The notes below the pieces were generated by a model. The model was given only the letters and a program-made list of their open reading frames with translations, ran no database searches and was not told the DNA's origin. A DNA stretch of 5,002 nt from positions 1-5,002 of the forward strand of contig URSO01000091.1 in assembly GCA_900550415.1 (NCBI GenBank), in the 5' to 3' direction. Position 1 is the stretch's first letter. Every line of letters begins with the position of its first letter. Both the position numbers and the translations under genes were made by a program. Positions 1 to 5,002 of this stretch are shown here, piece after piece. Source of the stretch: an uncultured Collinsella sp. (lineage in GTDB: Bacteria; Actinomycetota; Coriobacteriia; Coriobacteriales; Coriobacteriaceae).

Positions 1-20
1 CCCTTTCGGGGCCTTCTTTG
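1..20 (-). terminator. Partial intrinsic terminator hairpin after murB, cut by the window edge
   Basis: Read on the minus strand, the bases just past the murB stop give AAGGCCCC, a GAAA tetraloop, then GGG, where the window ends. The visible part is a GC-rich arm closed by a stable GNRA-type loop, and the missing bases would be expected to complete GGGGCCTT followed by T residues. The position immediately after the stop codon suits a rho-independent terminator. Only three of the expected closing base pairs are visible, so the T-tract and full stem are inferred. Confidence 0.6.
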
Positions 21-983
21 TTAGAGGAATTCGCCTACTCGGTGAACTTCGGGTTCTAGGTCTACTCCGAATTGGTCTTTGACTTTGGCTTGGATGTCGC
101 GAATGAGTTCGTCGACGTCGGCTGCGGTGGCGTGGTCGGCGTTGACGATGAAGCCGCAGTGCTTCTCGCTTACCTGCGCACCGCCGACGGCATGGCCGCG
201 CAGGCCGGCGTCCATGATGAGCTTGCCGGCAAAGTAGCCCTCGGGGCGCTTGAAGGTGGAGCCGGCGCTCGGCATGTCGAGCGGCTGCTTGTCCTCGCGG
301 CGCTGGCGGTATTCGTCCATGTCGGCCTTGATCATCGCGGCGTTGCCCGGGGCGAGATTGAAGGTGGCCGAAAGAACGATGAAGCCGTCGTCGGCAATGC
401 GGCTCTTGCGATAGCCCAGGTTGAGCTCATCGACATCGAACTCGATGATGTTGCCGCTGCCGCGGGTGCCGTCGTCGAGCATGCGGGCGGGCTTGTAGAC
501 ACGCACAGACTCCAGCACATCGGCCATGCAGGCACCATAGGCACCGGCGTTCATGTAGCAGGCGCCGCCGACCGATCCGGGGATGCCCGAGATGGGCTCC
601 ATGCCGGTGAGGCAGGCCTCGGCTGCTGCCGCGGCGACATCGGAAAGCAGGGCGCCGGCTGCCGCCGTGACGTGCGTGCCGTCGACCGTAATGTCGGAGA
701 GGCCCTCGCCCAGCGCCACGACGACGCCGCGGATGCCCTTGTCTCCGACGAGCAGGTCCGAGCCGTTGCCCACGATGGTGAGCGGCAGATCACAGCGATA
801 GCAGGTGTCAAGCGTGGCGACGAGGCCCTGCTCGGTATCGGGCGTGACAAAGACATCGGCCGGGCCACCGATCTTAAACGTGGTGTGCTCGCGCATGGGC
901 TCGCTCATCAACACGTTGTCCTCGCCGGCAACGCCAGCGAGCGCGCACAGCAGGTCCTCGTTAAAAAAGTCGTTCTCGTGCAT
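21..983 (-). CDS. murB: UDP-N-acetylenolpyruvoylglucosamine reductase (MurB)
   Basis: This cytoplasmic FAD enzyme uses NADPH to reduce UDP-GlcNAc-enolpyruvate to UDP-MurNAc, the second committed step of peptidoglycan precursor synthesis (EC 1.3.1.98). The protein is 320 residues. The N-terminal FAD-binding domain shows TTFKIGGPADVFV (34-46), VGNGSDLLVGDKGIRG (71-86) and the hallmark stretch around ISGIPGSVGG and MNAGAYG (131-150). The substrate side shows YRKSR (191-195), the GSTFKRP box with the presumed proton-donor Ser242, and a C-terminal LEPEVHRVG with the presumed catalytic Glu312. The GSTFKRP form and length fit the shorter type II MurB group. The frame stays open 33 codons further upstream, but the start at 983 is preferred: AAAGGCGG lies 8 nt before it, the protein then begins like the family, and the extension would run through the promoter region. 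It is transcribed divergently from the lacI-type gene and is probably a functionally unrelated housekeeping gene. Confidence 0.95.
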   Translation of the reverse strand: MHENDFFNEDLLCALAGVAGEDNVLMSEPMREHTTFKIGGPADVFVTPDTEQGLVATLDTCYRCDLPLTIVGNGSDLLVGDKGIRGVVVALGEGLSDITVDGTHVTAAAGALLSDVAAAAAEACLTGMEPISGIPGSVGGACYMNAGAYGACMADVLESVRVYKPARMLDDGTRGSGNIIEFDVDELNLGYRKSRIADDGFIVLSATFNLAPGNAAMIKADMDEYRQRREDKQPLDMPSAGSTFKRPEGYFAGKLIMDAGLRGHAVGGAQVSEKHCGFIVNADHATAADVDELIRDIQAKVKDQFGVDLEPEVHRVGEFL

Positions 984-991
984 ACGAATAT

Positions 992-999
992 CCGCCTTT
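992..999 (-). promoter_or_regulatory. Ribosome binding site deciding the murB start
   Basis: On the minus strand AAAGGCGG, one mismatch from AAAGGAGG, sits 8 nt upstream of the ATG at 983-981. It supports the 320-residue start over the in-frame ATG at 1082. Confidence 0.7.
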
Positions 1000-1026
1000 T
1001 GGTGGTCGTTCTCATCAATCGATTGC

Positions 1027-1032
1027 AATATA
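1027..1032 (-). promoter_or_regulatory. Candidate -10 element for murB
   Basis: The minus strand reads TATATT here, five of six matches to TATAAT. It would place a transcript start about 36 nt before the chosen murB ATG. No good -35 hexamer is found at 16-18 bp spacing (GCACCA at 17 bp), so the call rests on the -10 alone and remains weak. Confidence 0.35.
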
Positions 1033-1087
1033 CCCCACCCGGATGTATTTGGTGCGCTGGCGGCGATAAAACTGCCGTCCACCGGAT

Positions 1088-1104
1088 TGATAAAGTGTTT
1101 ATCA
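1088..1104. promoter_or_regulatory. 17-bp perfect palindrome at the regulator's promoter, candidate operator
   Basis: TGATAAA-GTG-TTTATCA has two perfectly complementary 7-bp arms around a 3-bp centre. It lies immediately upstream of and overlapping the expected -35 position of the lacI-type gene, whose candidate -10 is at 1126-1131. Its left arm TGATAAA is identical to the left flank and arm of the palindrome at 2319-2330 before xfp, and 11 of 17 positions agree when the two sites are aligned on that arm. Unlike the xfp sites it has an odd centre without CG, so the same protein may bind it less well or a different one may use it. Autoregulation is an inference. Confidence 0.5.
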
Positions 1105-1125
1105 TCGAGGTAGAGGGGCAGTCGC

Positions 1126-1131
1126 TATACT
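1126..1131 (+). promoter_or_regulatory. Candidate -10 element of the lacI-type gene
   Basis: TATACT matches TATAAT at five of six positions and is identical to the candidate -10 of xfp. It would give a leader of roughly 29 nt. The -35 region (about 1103-1108, CATCGA) is poor, as is often seen at regulated promoters. Confidence 0.5.
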
Positions 1132-1156
1132 TTCAAGAGATTGCGCGTAAACCCGG

Positions 1157-1162
1157 AAGGAG
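1157..1162 (+). promoter_or_regulatory. Ribosome binding site fixing the regulator start
   Basis: AAGGAG ends 4 nt before the ATG at 1167. This site decides the start, because the reading frame is open upstream for another 365 codons back to position 72 across the murB antisense strand. That extension has no family support. Confidence 0.8.
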
Positions 1163-1166
1163 CGAG

Positions 1167-2195
1167 ATGGCCAACAAAGTCACCCTCAAGCAGATCGCCC
1201 AAGAGGTGGGGCTTTCCCCCTCGTCGGTCTCGCTTGTTCTCAACAATCGGCCTTGTCGCATCTCGGAAGAAAACCGCAAGCTCATCAAGGAGGTTGCGGC
1301 GCGCAACCACTATGTTCCCAACCAGATTGCGCGCAGCCTGGTCATGCGCGAGTCGCGCACGCTGGGCCTTATCGTTCCCAACATCGAGAGCCGCTTTTTC
1401 GCCTCGCTCGCCGGCAGCTTGGAAAAGCGCTGCCGCGAGGACGGCTACGCGCTCTTTATTACCAGCTCGGGCGGAAGCGCCGATGACGATCTGGAGCTGT
1501 TGCGTCAGCTGGTGACGCGCGGTGTCGATGGCGTCTTCCTGGTGGTGGGCGACGAGTTTTCCGATGACCGTGCGCTTCGCGAAGAAGTCAGCCACCTTCC
1601 CATCCCGGCTGTAATGGTCGACCGTGCCATTGAGGGGCTCGAGTGCGACAAGGTGATGTTTGACCACGAGATGGGTGGCTACATGGCTACCCGATATCTG
1701 ATTGAGCAGGGCCACCGTCGCATCGCCTGCCTGGTTAACGCGCGCCGCTCCAATACGGGCCGCAAGCGACTTGCCGGCTATGAACGCGCGCTGCGCGAGG
1801 TTGGCCTGCCCATCGACGCGCGCTTGGAGTTCGAGAGCGAGTACTACATTCCGAGTGCCTACGAGGCCTCGGAGGCGGTGCTCGCAACCGATGCCACCGC
1901 CGTGTTCGCAAGTTCGGACAACATCGCCCTCGGTTTGCTCAAGCGCTTGCACGAGATGGGGAAGAGCATCCCGGGCGATATCTCGGTGGTGAGCTATGAC
2001 AACTCGGCTGCCGACGTTCTCTTTGAGCCGGCGCTGACCGCGATCGAGCAGGATCCGGGCGTGCTTGCCGAGCATGCCTTTGGTTGCATGTCCAAACGTC
2101 TTGCCGGCAAGGGCGGCAGGCGTGCCGAAGAAGTGGTTCTGGAGCCTGCTCTCATTGTGAAGGGCAGCGTTCTAGAACTTACTAAATACAACTAA
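1167..2195 (+). CDS. LacI/GalR-family transcriptional regulator
   Basis: This 342-residue cytoplasmic DNA-binding protein has the normal family length. An N-terminal LacI helix-turn-helix spans about residues 5-26 (VTLKQIAQEVGLSPSSVSLVLN), followed by the hinge helix PNQIARSLV (51-59), which in this family inserts into the minor groove at a central CG. The rest (about 63-336) is a periplasmic-binding-protein-like effector and dimerisation core with the usual landmarks: LGLIVPNI (66-73), VDR (151-153), GHRRIA (182-187), RLAGYERAL (201-209), SSDN (249-252), SYDN (276-279) and PALTAIEQD (288-296). The effector cannot be read from the sequence; sugars or sugar phosphates are usual. It lies upstream of xfp on the same strand with a 204-bp gap containing xfp's own probable promoter and two LacI-type palindromes, so control of xfp is the leading inference. 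A palindrome at its own promoter hints at autoregulation. The family is certain; the target is not proven. Confidence 0.93.
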   Translation: MANKVTLKQIAQEVGLSPSSVSLVLNNRPCRISEENRKLIKEVAARNHYVPNQIARSLVMRESRTLGLIVPNIESRFFASLAGSLEKRCREDGYALFITSSGGSADDDLELLRQLVTRGVDGVFLVVGDEFSDDRALREEVSHLPIPAVMVDRAIEGLECDKVMFDHEMGGYMATRYLIEQGHRRIACLVNARRSNTGRKRLAGYERALREVGLPIDARLEFESEYYIPSAYEASEAVLATDATAVFASSDNIALGLLKRLHEMGKSIPGDISVVSYDNSAADVLFEPALTAIEQDPGVLAEHAFGCMSKRLAGKGGRRAEEVVLEPALIVKGSVLELTKYN

Positions 2196-2207
2196 ACATG
2201 TTTATCA

Positions 2208-2224
2208 ATTCGAGAAGATCGAAT
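2208..2224 (+). repeat. Short inverted repeat after the regulator gene
   Basis: ATTCGA and TCGAAT form a 6-bp perfect stem around GAAGA, starting 12 nt after the regulator's stop. No T-run follows, so it is at best a weak transcription stop or an RNA 3' end structure. I see no better terminator between the two genes, so read-through from the regulator into xfp is possible. Confidence 0.3.
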
Positions 2225-2293
2225 GTGGAGCATCTGTGACAGGCAATGCCGCAGGTGAATGTTGCGTTTTGCCAATTGGTGTGTTTGATAGAG

Positions 2294-2329
2294 ATGGTAA
2301 AACGTTTTTTCACCATGATAAAACGTTTT
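2294..2329. repeat. Tandem direct repeat of a 15-bp operator unit, period 21 bp
   Basis: ATGGTAAAACGTTTT (2294-2308) recurs as ATGATAAAACGTTTT (2315-2329) with a single difference. The 21-bp period is two helical turns, placing the two copies on the same face of the DNA. Each copy contains one palindromic core, annotated separately. Confidence 0.75.
2298..2309. promoter_or_regulatory. Upstream xfp operator, LacI-type palindrome
   Basis: TAAAACGTTTTT is a near-perfect palindrome (10-bp core AAAACGTTTT) centred on CG, the usual centre of LacI/GalR-family operators. Relative to a start near 2348 predicted from the -10 at 2336-2341, it lies at about -50 to -39, just upstream of the -35 region. 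The likely ligand is the regulator encoded upstream, by family match and proximity. Confidence 0.6.
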
Positions 2330-2330
2330 A
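2319..2330. promoter_or_regulatory. Promoter-proximal xfp operator, perfect LacI-type palindrome
   Basis: TAAAACGTTTTA is a perfect 12-bp palindrome centred on CG. It sits between the -35 and -10 positions of the probable xfp promoter and ends 5 bp before the TATACT box, so a bound protein should block RNA polymerase. This geometry argues for repression rather than activation. It is the better of the two sites. Confidence 0.68.
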
Positions 2331-2335
2331 GCAAA

Positions 2336-2341
2336 TATACT
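2336..2341 (+). promoter_or_regulatory. Candidate -10 element of xfp
   Basis: TATACT (five of six matches) lies in the most AT-rich part of the gap and would give a leader of about 50 nt. No good -35 hexamer is seen at 16-18 bp spacing (CCATGA at 17 bp). The overlapping palindrome and the match to the regulator's own -10 box support the call. Confidence 0.5.
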
Positions 2342-2385
2342 AGTCCCAACGAATGGTTGCCGTATCGGAGGGTGACCGCGCAGCG

Positions 2386-2391
2386 AAGGGA
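2386..2391 (+). promoter_or_regulatory. Ribosome binding site of xfp
   Basis: AAGGGA lies 8 nt before the ATG at 2400. It is a moderate rather than perfect Shine-Dalgarno match, but no in-frame alternative start competes with it. Confidence 0.6.
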
Positions 2392-2399
2392 CATAAACA

Positions 2400-4928
2400 A
2401 TGGCTAAAACACTGGGGACGCCGTGGCAAAAGCTGGGGCACGAGGTGCCGGCTTCCGAGCTCGAGGGTGTCGATCTGTATTGGCGCGCTTCGAACTACCT
2501 GTCCGTCGGTCAGATCTACCTTCGCTCCAACCCGCTGATGCGCGCTGACTTTGTCGACGATAAGACTGGCGAGGCGCGCGACTTCGGTCGTCCGGACGTC
2601 AAGCATCGCCTGGTTGGTCACTGGGGCACTACGCCCGGCATCAACTTCCTGTTCGGCCACGTCAACCGCCTTATTGCCGATCACAACCAGAACGCCATTT
2701 TCTTGATGGGCCCGGGTCACGGTGGCCCCGCCGGCACCGCCCAGTCGCTGCTCGACGGTACTTACCGCGAGATCCGCCCCGACATCACCAATGACGAGGC
2801 CGGCCTGCAGGAGTTCTTCCGCCAGTTCTCCTATCCCGGCGGCATCCCGAGCCACTTTGCGCCCGAGACGCCCGGCTCCATCCACGAGGGCGGCGAGCTC
2901 GGCTACACGCTCAGCCACGCTTACGGTGCCGTCATGGACAACCCGAGCCTGCTAGCCGTGGCCGTGGTGGGCGACGGCGAGTCCGAGACCGGCCCGCTCG
3001 CGACTTCTTGGCAGTCCAACAAGCTCGTGAACCCGGCAACCGACGGTATCGTCCTGCCGATCCTGCACCTCAACGGCTACAAGATCGCCAACCCCACCAT
3101 CCTCGCCCGCGTGTCCGACGAAGAGCTCACCAAGTTCTTTGAGGGTATGGGCTATAAGCCGCACTTCTTTATCGCCGGCTTTGACGACGAGAGCCACGCA
3201 AGCATCCATGAGCGCTTTGCCGCCCTGTTTGAGCAGGTCTTTGACGAGATTTGTGACATCAAGGCCACCGCGCAGGCCCAGGCTGCCGCGGGCGAGACCG
3301 TGGTCCGCCCGGCCTACCCCATGATTGTGTTCCGTACGCCCAAGGGCTGGACCTGCCCCAAGCAGATCGACGGCAAGAAGACCGAGGACTCCTGGCGCGC
3401 CCATCAGGTGCCGCTGGCAAGCGCCAAGGACACTCACGAGCACTTCCGCGTGCTGCGCGAGTGGCTGCGCTCCTACAAGCCCGAGGAGCTCTTTACGCCC
3501 GAGGGCCAGGTGCGCCCCGAGGTAACGGCCTTTATGCCGACCGGCGAGCTGCGTATTGGCGCCAACCCCAACGCGAACGGCGGCAAGGTGCGTCGCGAGC
3601 TCGAGCTGCCCGATATCCACGCCCACGAGATTCCCGTCGCCGAGAAGGGCCATGGTTGGGGCTCCACCGAGGCTGCCCGCGTCTTTGGTGAGTACACTGC
3701 CGACGTTCTGGCCAAGAACATGGACGACTTCCGCATCTTCGGTCCAGACGAGACCGCGTCCAACCGCCTGCAGGCCGCTTATAAGGTGACCAAGAAGCAG
3801 TGGGATGCCGGCTTCTACGAGGACGAGGCCAACGACGAGCTGCTCGCTGGCTCCGGCAAGGTTGTCGAGCAGCTGTCCGAGCACCAGTGCGAGGGCTTCC
3901 TCGAGGCCTATGTGCTCACCGGCCGCTCCGGCGTGTGGAGCTCCTACGAGAGCTTTGTCCATGTGGTCGACTCCATGGTCAACCAGCACTGCAAGTGGCT
4001 CGAGGCTACCAAGCGCGAGATTCCGTGGCGTGCCCCCATCAGCGGCCTCAACATTTTGCTGTCGAGCCATGTTTGGCGTCAGGACCACAACGGCTTCTCG
4101 CACCAGGATCCTGGCTTTATCGACCTGCTGCTCAACAAGGCCAACGACACGCATATCGTGAACGCTTACTATCCGGCCGACGCTAACATGGCTCTCGCCG
4201 TGGCCGAGCGCGTCTACCAGTCCACCGACTGCGTCAACGCCATCTTCTGCGGCAAGCAGCCCGCCCCGACCTTCCAGACGGTCGACGAGGCAAAGGCCGA
4301 GCTCGCCGAGGGCGTCGCAAATTGGGAGTGGGCATCGACCGCCGACTCGCTCGGCGAGGCCGACGTCGTGGTCGCCACGTGTGGCGACGTGCCGACGCTC
4401 GAGGCTCTGGCTGCAACCGATATGCTGCGCGAGCTGGGCATTAAGGTATGGTTCGTCAACGTGGTCGATCTGCTCAAGATTCAGAACGTCTGCGAGAACG
4501 ACCAGGCTATAAGCGACGAGCGCTGGGCTGAGCTGTTTGGCTGCGGCGAGAAGCCCGTGCTCTTCGCGTTCCACGCCTATGCCGGAACGATTCGCCGCCT
4601 GATCTGGAACCGCCCCGGACACGACGCGTTCCGCGTCCACGGCTACGAGGAGAAGGGCTCCACGACCACGCCGTTCGACATGCTGCGCCTGAACAACATG
4701 GATCGTTGGGCCCTGGCCGCCGACGTTCTGCGCATGGTCGACGCCGATAAGTTTGCCGAGCAGATTGATGAGTGGGAGGCCTTCCGCACCGAGGCCTTTG
4801 AGTTCGCGTGCGACGAGGGCTTCGATCACCCGGCCTTTACCGACTGGGTCTGGCCCGACGCCGCTGCCGCAACCGCAGCCGACGGCGCGCTCTCCGCAAC
4901 GCAGCTAACTGCCGGCGACAACGAATAG
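2400..4928 (+). CDS. xfp: Xylulose-5-phosphate/fructose-6-phosphate phosphoketolase
   Basis: This cytoplasmic thiamine-diphosphate enzyme (EC 4.1.2.9 / 4.1.2.22) cleaves xylulose-5-P, and in many members fructose-6-P, with phosphate to acetyl-phosphate plus glyceraldehyde-3-P or erythrose-4-P. At 842 residues it is full length for the family (about 790-830). The N-terminal ThDP domain (about 10-375) shows GHWGTTPG (73-80, His74), GPGHGGPAG (104-112, His107), SHFAPETPGS (151-160, His152), the signature EGGELGY (163-169) and the ThDP/metal motif GDGE (191-194) with Asn225 in HLNGYK. SWRAHQVPL (331-339) follows. The middle domain carries SNRL (454-457), SEHQCEGFLEAY (493-504, presumed catalytic Glu494), GVWSSYESFVHVVDS (511-525) and RQDHNGFSHQDPG (560-572, Gln561, His563, His568). 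The C-terminal domain runs to about 820 and ends in an alanine-rich tail. All expected active-site residues are present. Dual substrate use cannot be decided from sequence. Two LacI-type operators overlap its promoter; acetate kinase and phosphotransacetylase genes are not visible here. Confidence 0.97.
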   Translation: MAKTLGTPWQKLGHEVPASELEGVDLYWRASNYLSVGQIYLRSNPLMRADFVDDKTGEARDFGRPDVKHRLVGHWGTTPGINFLFGHVNRLIADHNQNAIFLMGPGHGGPAGTAQSLLDGTYREIRPDITNDEAGLQEFFRQFSYPGGIPSHFAPETPGSIHEGGELGYTLSHAYGAVMDNPSLLAVAVVGDGESETGPLATSWQSNKLVNPATDGIVLPILHLNGYKIANPTILARVSDEELTKFFEGMGYKPHFFIAGFDDESHASIHERFAALFEQVFDEICDIKATAQAQAAAGETVVRPAYPMIVFRTPKGWTCPKQIDGKKTEDSWRAHQVPLASAKDTHEHFRVLREWLRSYKPEELFTPEGQVRPEVTAFMPTGELRIGANPNANGGKVRRELELPDIHAHEIPVAEKGHGWGSTEAARVFGEYTADVLAKNMDDFRIFGPDETASNRLQAAYKVTKKQWDAGFYEDEANDELLAGSGKVVEQLSEHQCEGFLEAYVLTGRSGVWSSYESFVHVVDSMVNQHCKWLEATKREIPWRAPISGLNILLSSHVWRQDHNGFSHQDPGFIDLLLNKANDTHIVNAYYPADANMALAVAERVYQSTDCVNAIFCGKQPAPTFQTVDEAKAELAEGVANWEWASTADSLGEADVVVATCGDVPTLEALAATDMLRELGIKVWFVNVVDLLKIQNVCENDQAISDERWAELFGCGEKPVLFAFHAYAGTIRRLIWNRPGHDAFRVHGYEEKGSTTTPFDMLRLNNMDRWALAADVLRMVDADKFAEQIDEWEAFRTEAFEFACDEGFDHPAFTDWVWPDAAAATAADGALSATQLTAGDNE

Positions 4929-4949
4929 CATCCGGGACGGTCTCGCGCT

Positions 4950-4979
4950 GGGGCCGCCTCCGGGCGGGCGCCTTCCTCT
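4950..4979 (+). terminator. Weak GC-rich hairpin after xfp, possible terminator
   Basis: CCGCC (4954-4958), loop TCCG, GGCGG (4963-4967) form a strong 5-bp GC stem about 25 nt after the xfp stop, followed by CGCCTTCCTCT rather than a clean T-run. It may act as an imperfect terminator or an RNA 3' end structure. The rest of the 74-base tail shows no gene start. Confidence 0.35.
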
Positions 4980-5002
4980 GAGAAGTGGGCTTCGCGAACT
5001 TC

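Noticed and set aside
984..1082. N-terminal extension of MurB by 33 residues to the ATG at 1082
   Set aside because: It would run through the divergent promoter region, the extra residues do not resemble MurB, and a good Shine-Dalgarno sequence precedes the ATG at 983.
72..1166. In-frame upstream extension of the LacI-type regulator, giving a 707-residue protein
   Set aside because: The extension is antisense to murB and low in family-like features. The normal start at 1167 has a ribosome binding site and gives a textbook LacI N terminus. The open frame is a by-product of GC-rich codon use.
1125..2075. 316-codon open frame antisense to the regulator
   Set aside because: It fully overlaps a well-supported LacI-family gene and shows no domain or convincing ribosome binding site.
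2343..2392. GTCCC (2343-2347) pairing with GGGAC (2388-2392), which would cover the xfp ribosome binding site
   Set aside because: With the -10 at 2336-2341 transcription should begin near 2348, so the first arm is probably not in the mRNA. A lone 5-bp stem over 40 nt is also easily found by chance.
2353..2538. 61-codon open frame overlapping the xfp start as a possible leader peptide
   Set aside because: It has no ribosome binding site, continues far into xfp in another frame, and lacks any attenuator-like codon run.
2952..4829. 625-codon open frame antisense to xfp
   Set aside because: It lies wholly within xfp, has no recognisable domain, and its composition is what a strongly codon-biased gene yields on the opposite strand.

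Overview
The window holds three complete genes and two intergenic control regions, with no RNA gene, mobile element or CRISPR array. GC-rich coding sequence with strongly GC-biased third positions (which produces long spurious open frames on the opposite strands), AT-rich intergenic regions and the actinobacterial look of the phosphoketolase suggest a gut anaerobe of the Coriobacteriia, most likely Collinsella or a relative. This assignment is an inference from sequence style and family knowledge, not from a search.

Layout. At the left edge, on the minus strand, is murB (21-983), encoding UDP-N-acetylenolpyruvoylglucosamine reductase of peptidoglycan precursor synthesis. Part of a hairpin terminator lies just beyond its stop and is cut by the window edge. 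A 183-bp divergent intergenic region (984-1166) separates it from a plus-strand LacI-family regulator (1167-2195). A second, AT-rich intergenic region (2196-2399) precedes xfp (2400-4928), encoding an 842-residue xylulose-5-phosphate/fructose-6-phosphate phosphoketolase. The last 74 bases contain only a weak GC-rich hairpin.

How the parts may work together. Phosphoketolase splits xylulose-5-P or fructose-6-P with phosphate to give acetyl-phosphate plus a C3 or C4 sugar phosphate; acetyl-phosphate can yield ATP through acetate kinase, which is not in this window. The most informative regulatory signal is a pair of near-identical palindromes with the core AAAACGTTTT, 21 bp apart, covering the probable xfp promoter. 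Palindromes centred on CG are typical LacI/GalR-family operators, and the only regulator in view belongs to that family. A related palindrome lies at the regulator's own promoter. The simplest model is a sugar-phosphate- or sugar-responsive repressor that controls xfp and perhaps itself. murB looks like an unrelated housekeeping neighbour. Apart from this possible local circuit, the region looks ordinary and I see no undescribed system.
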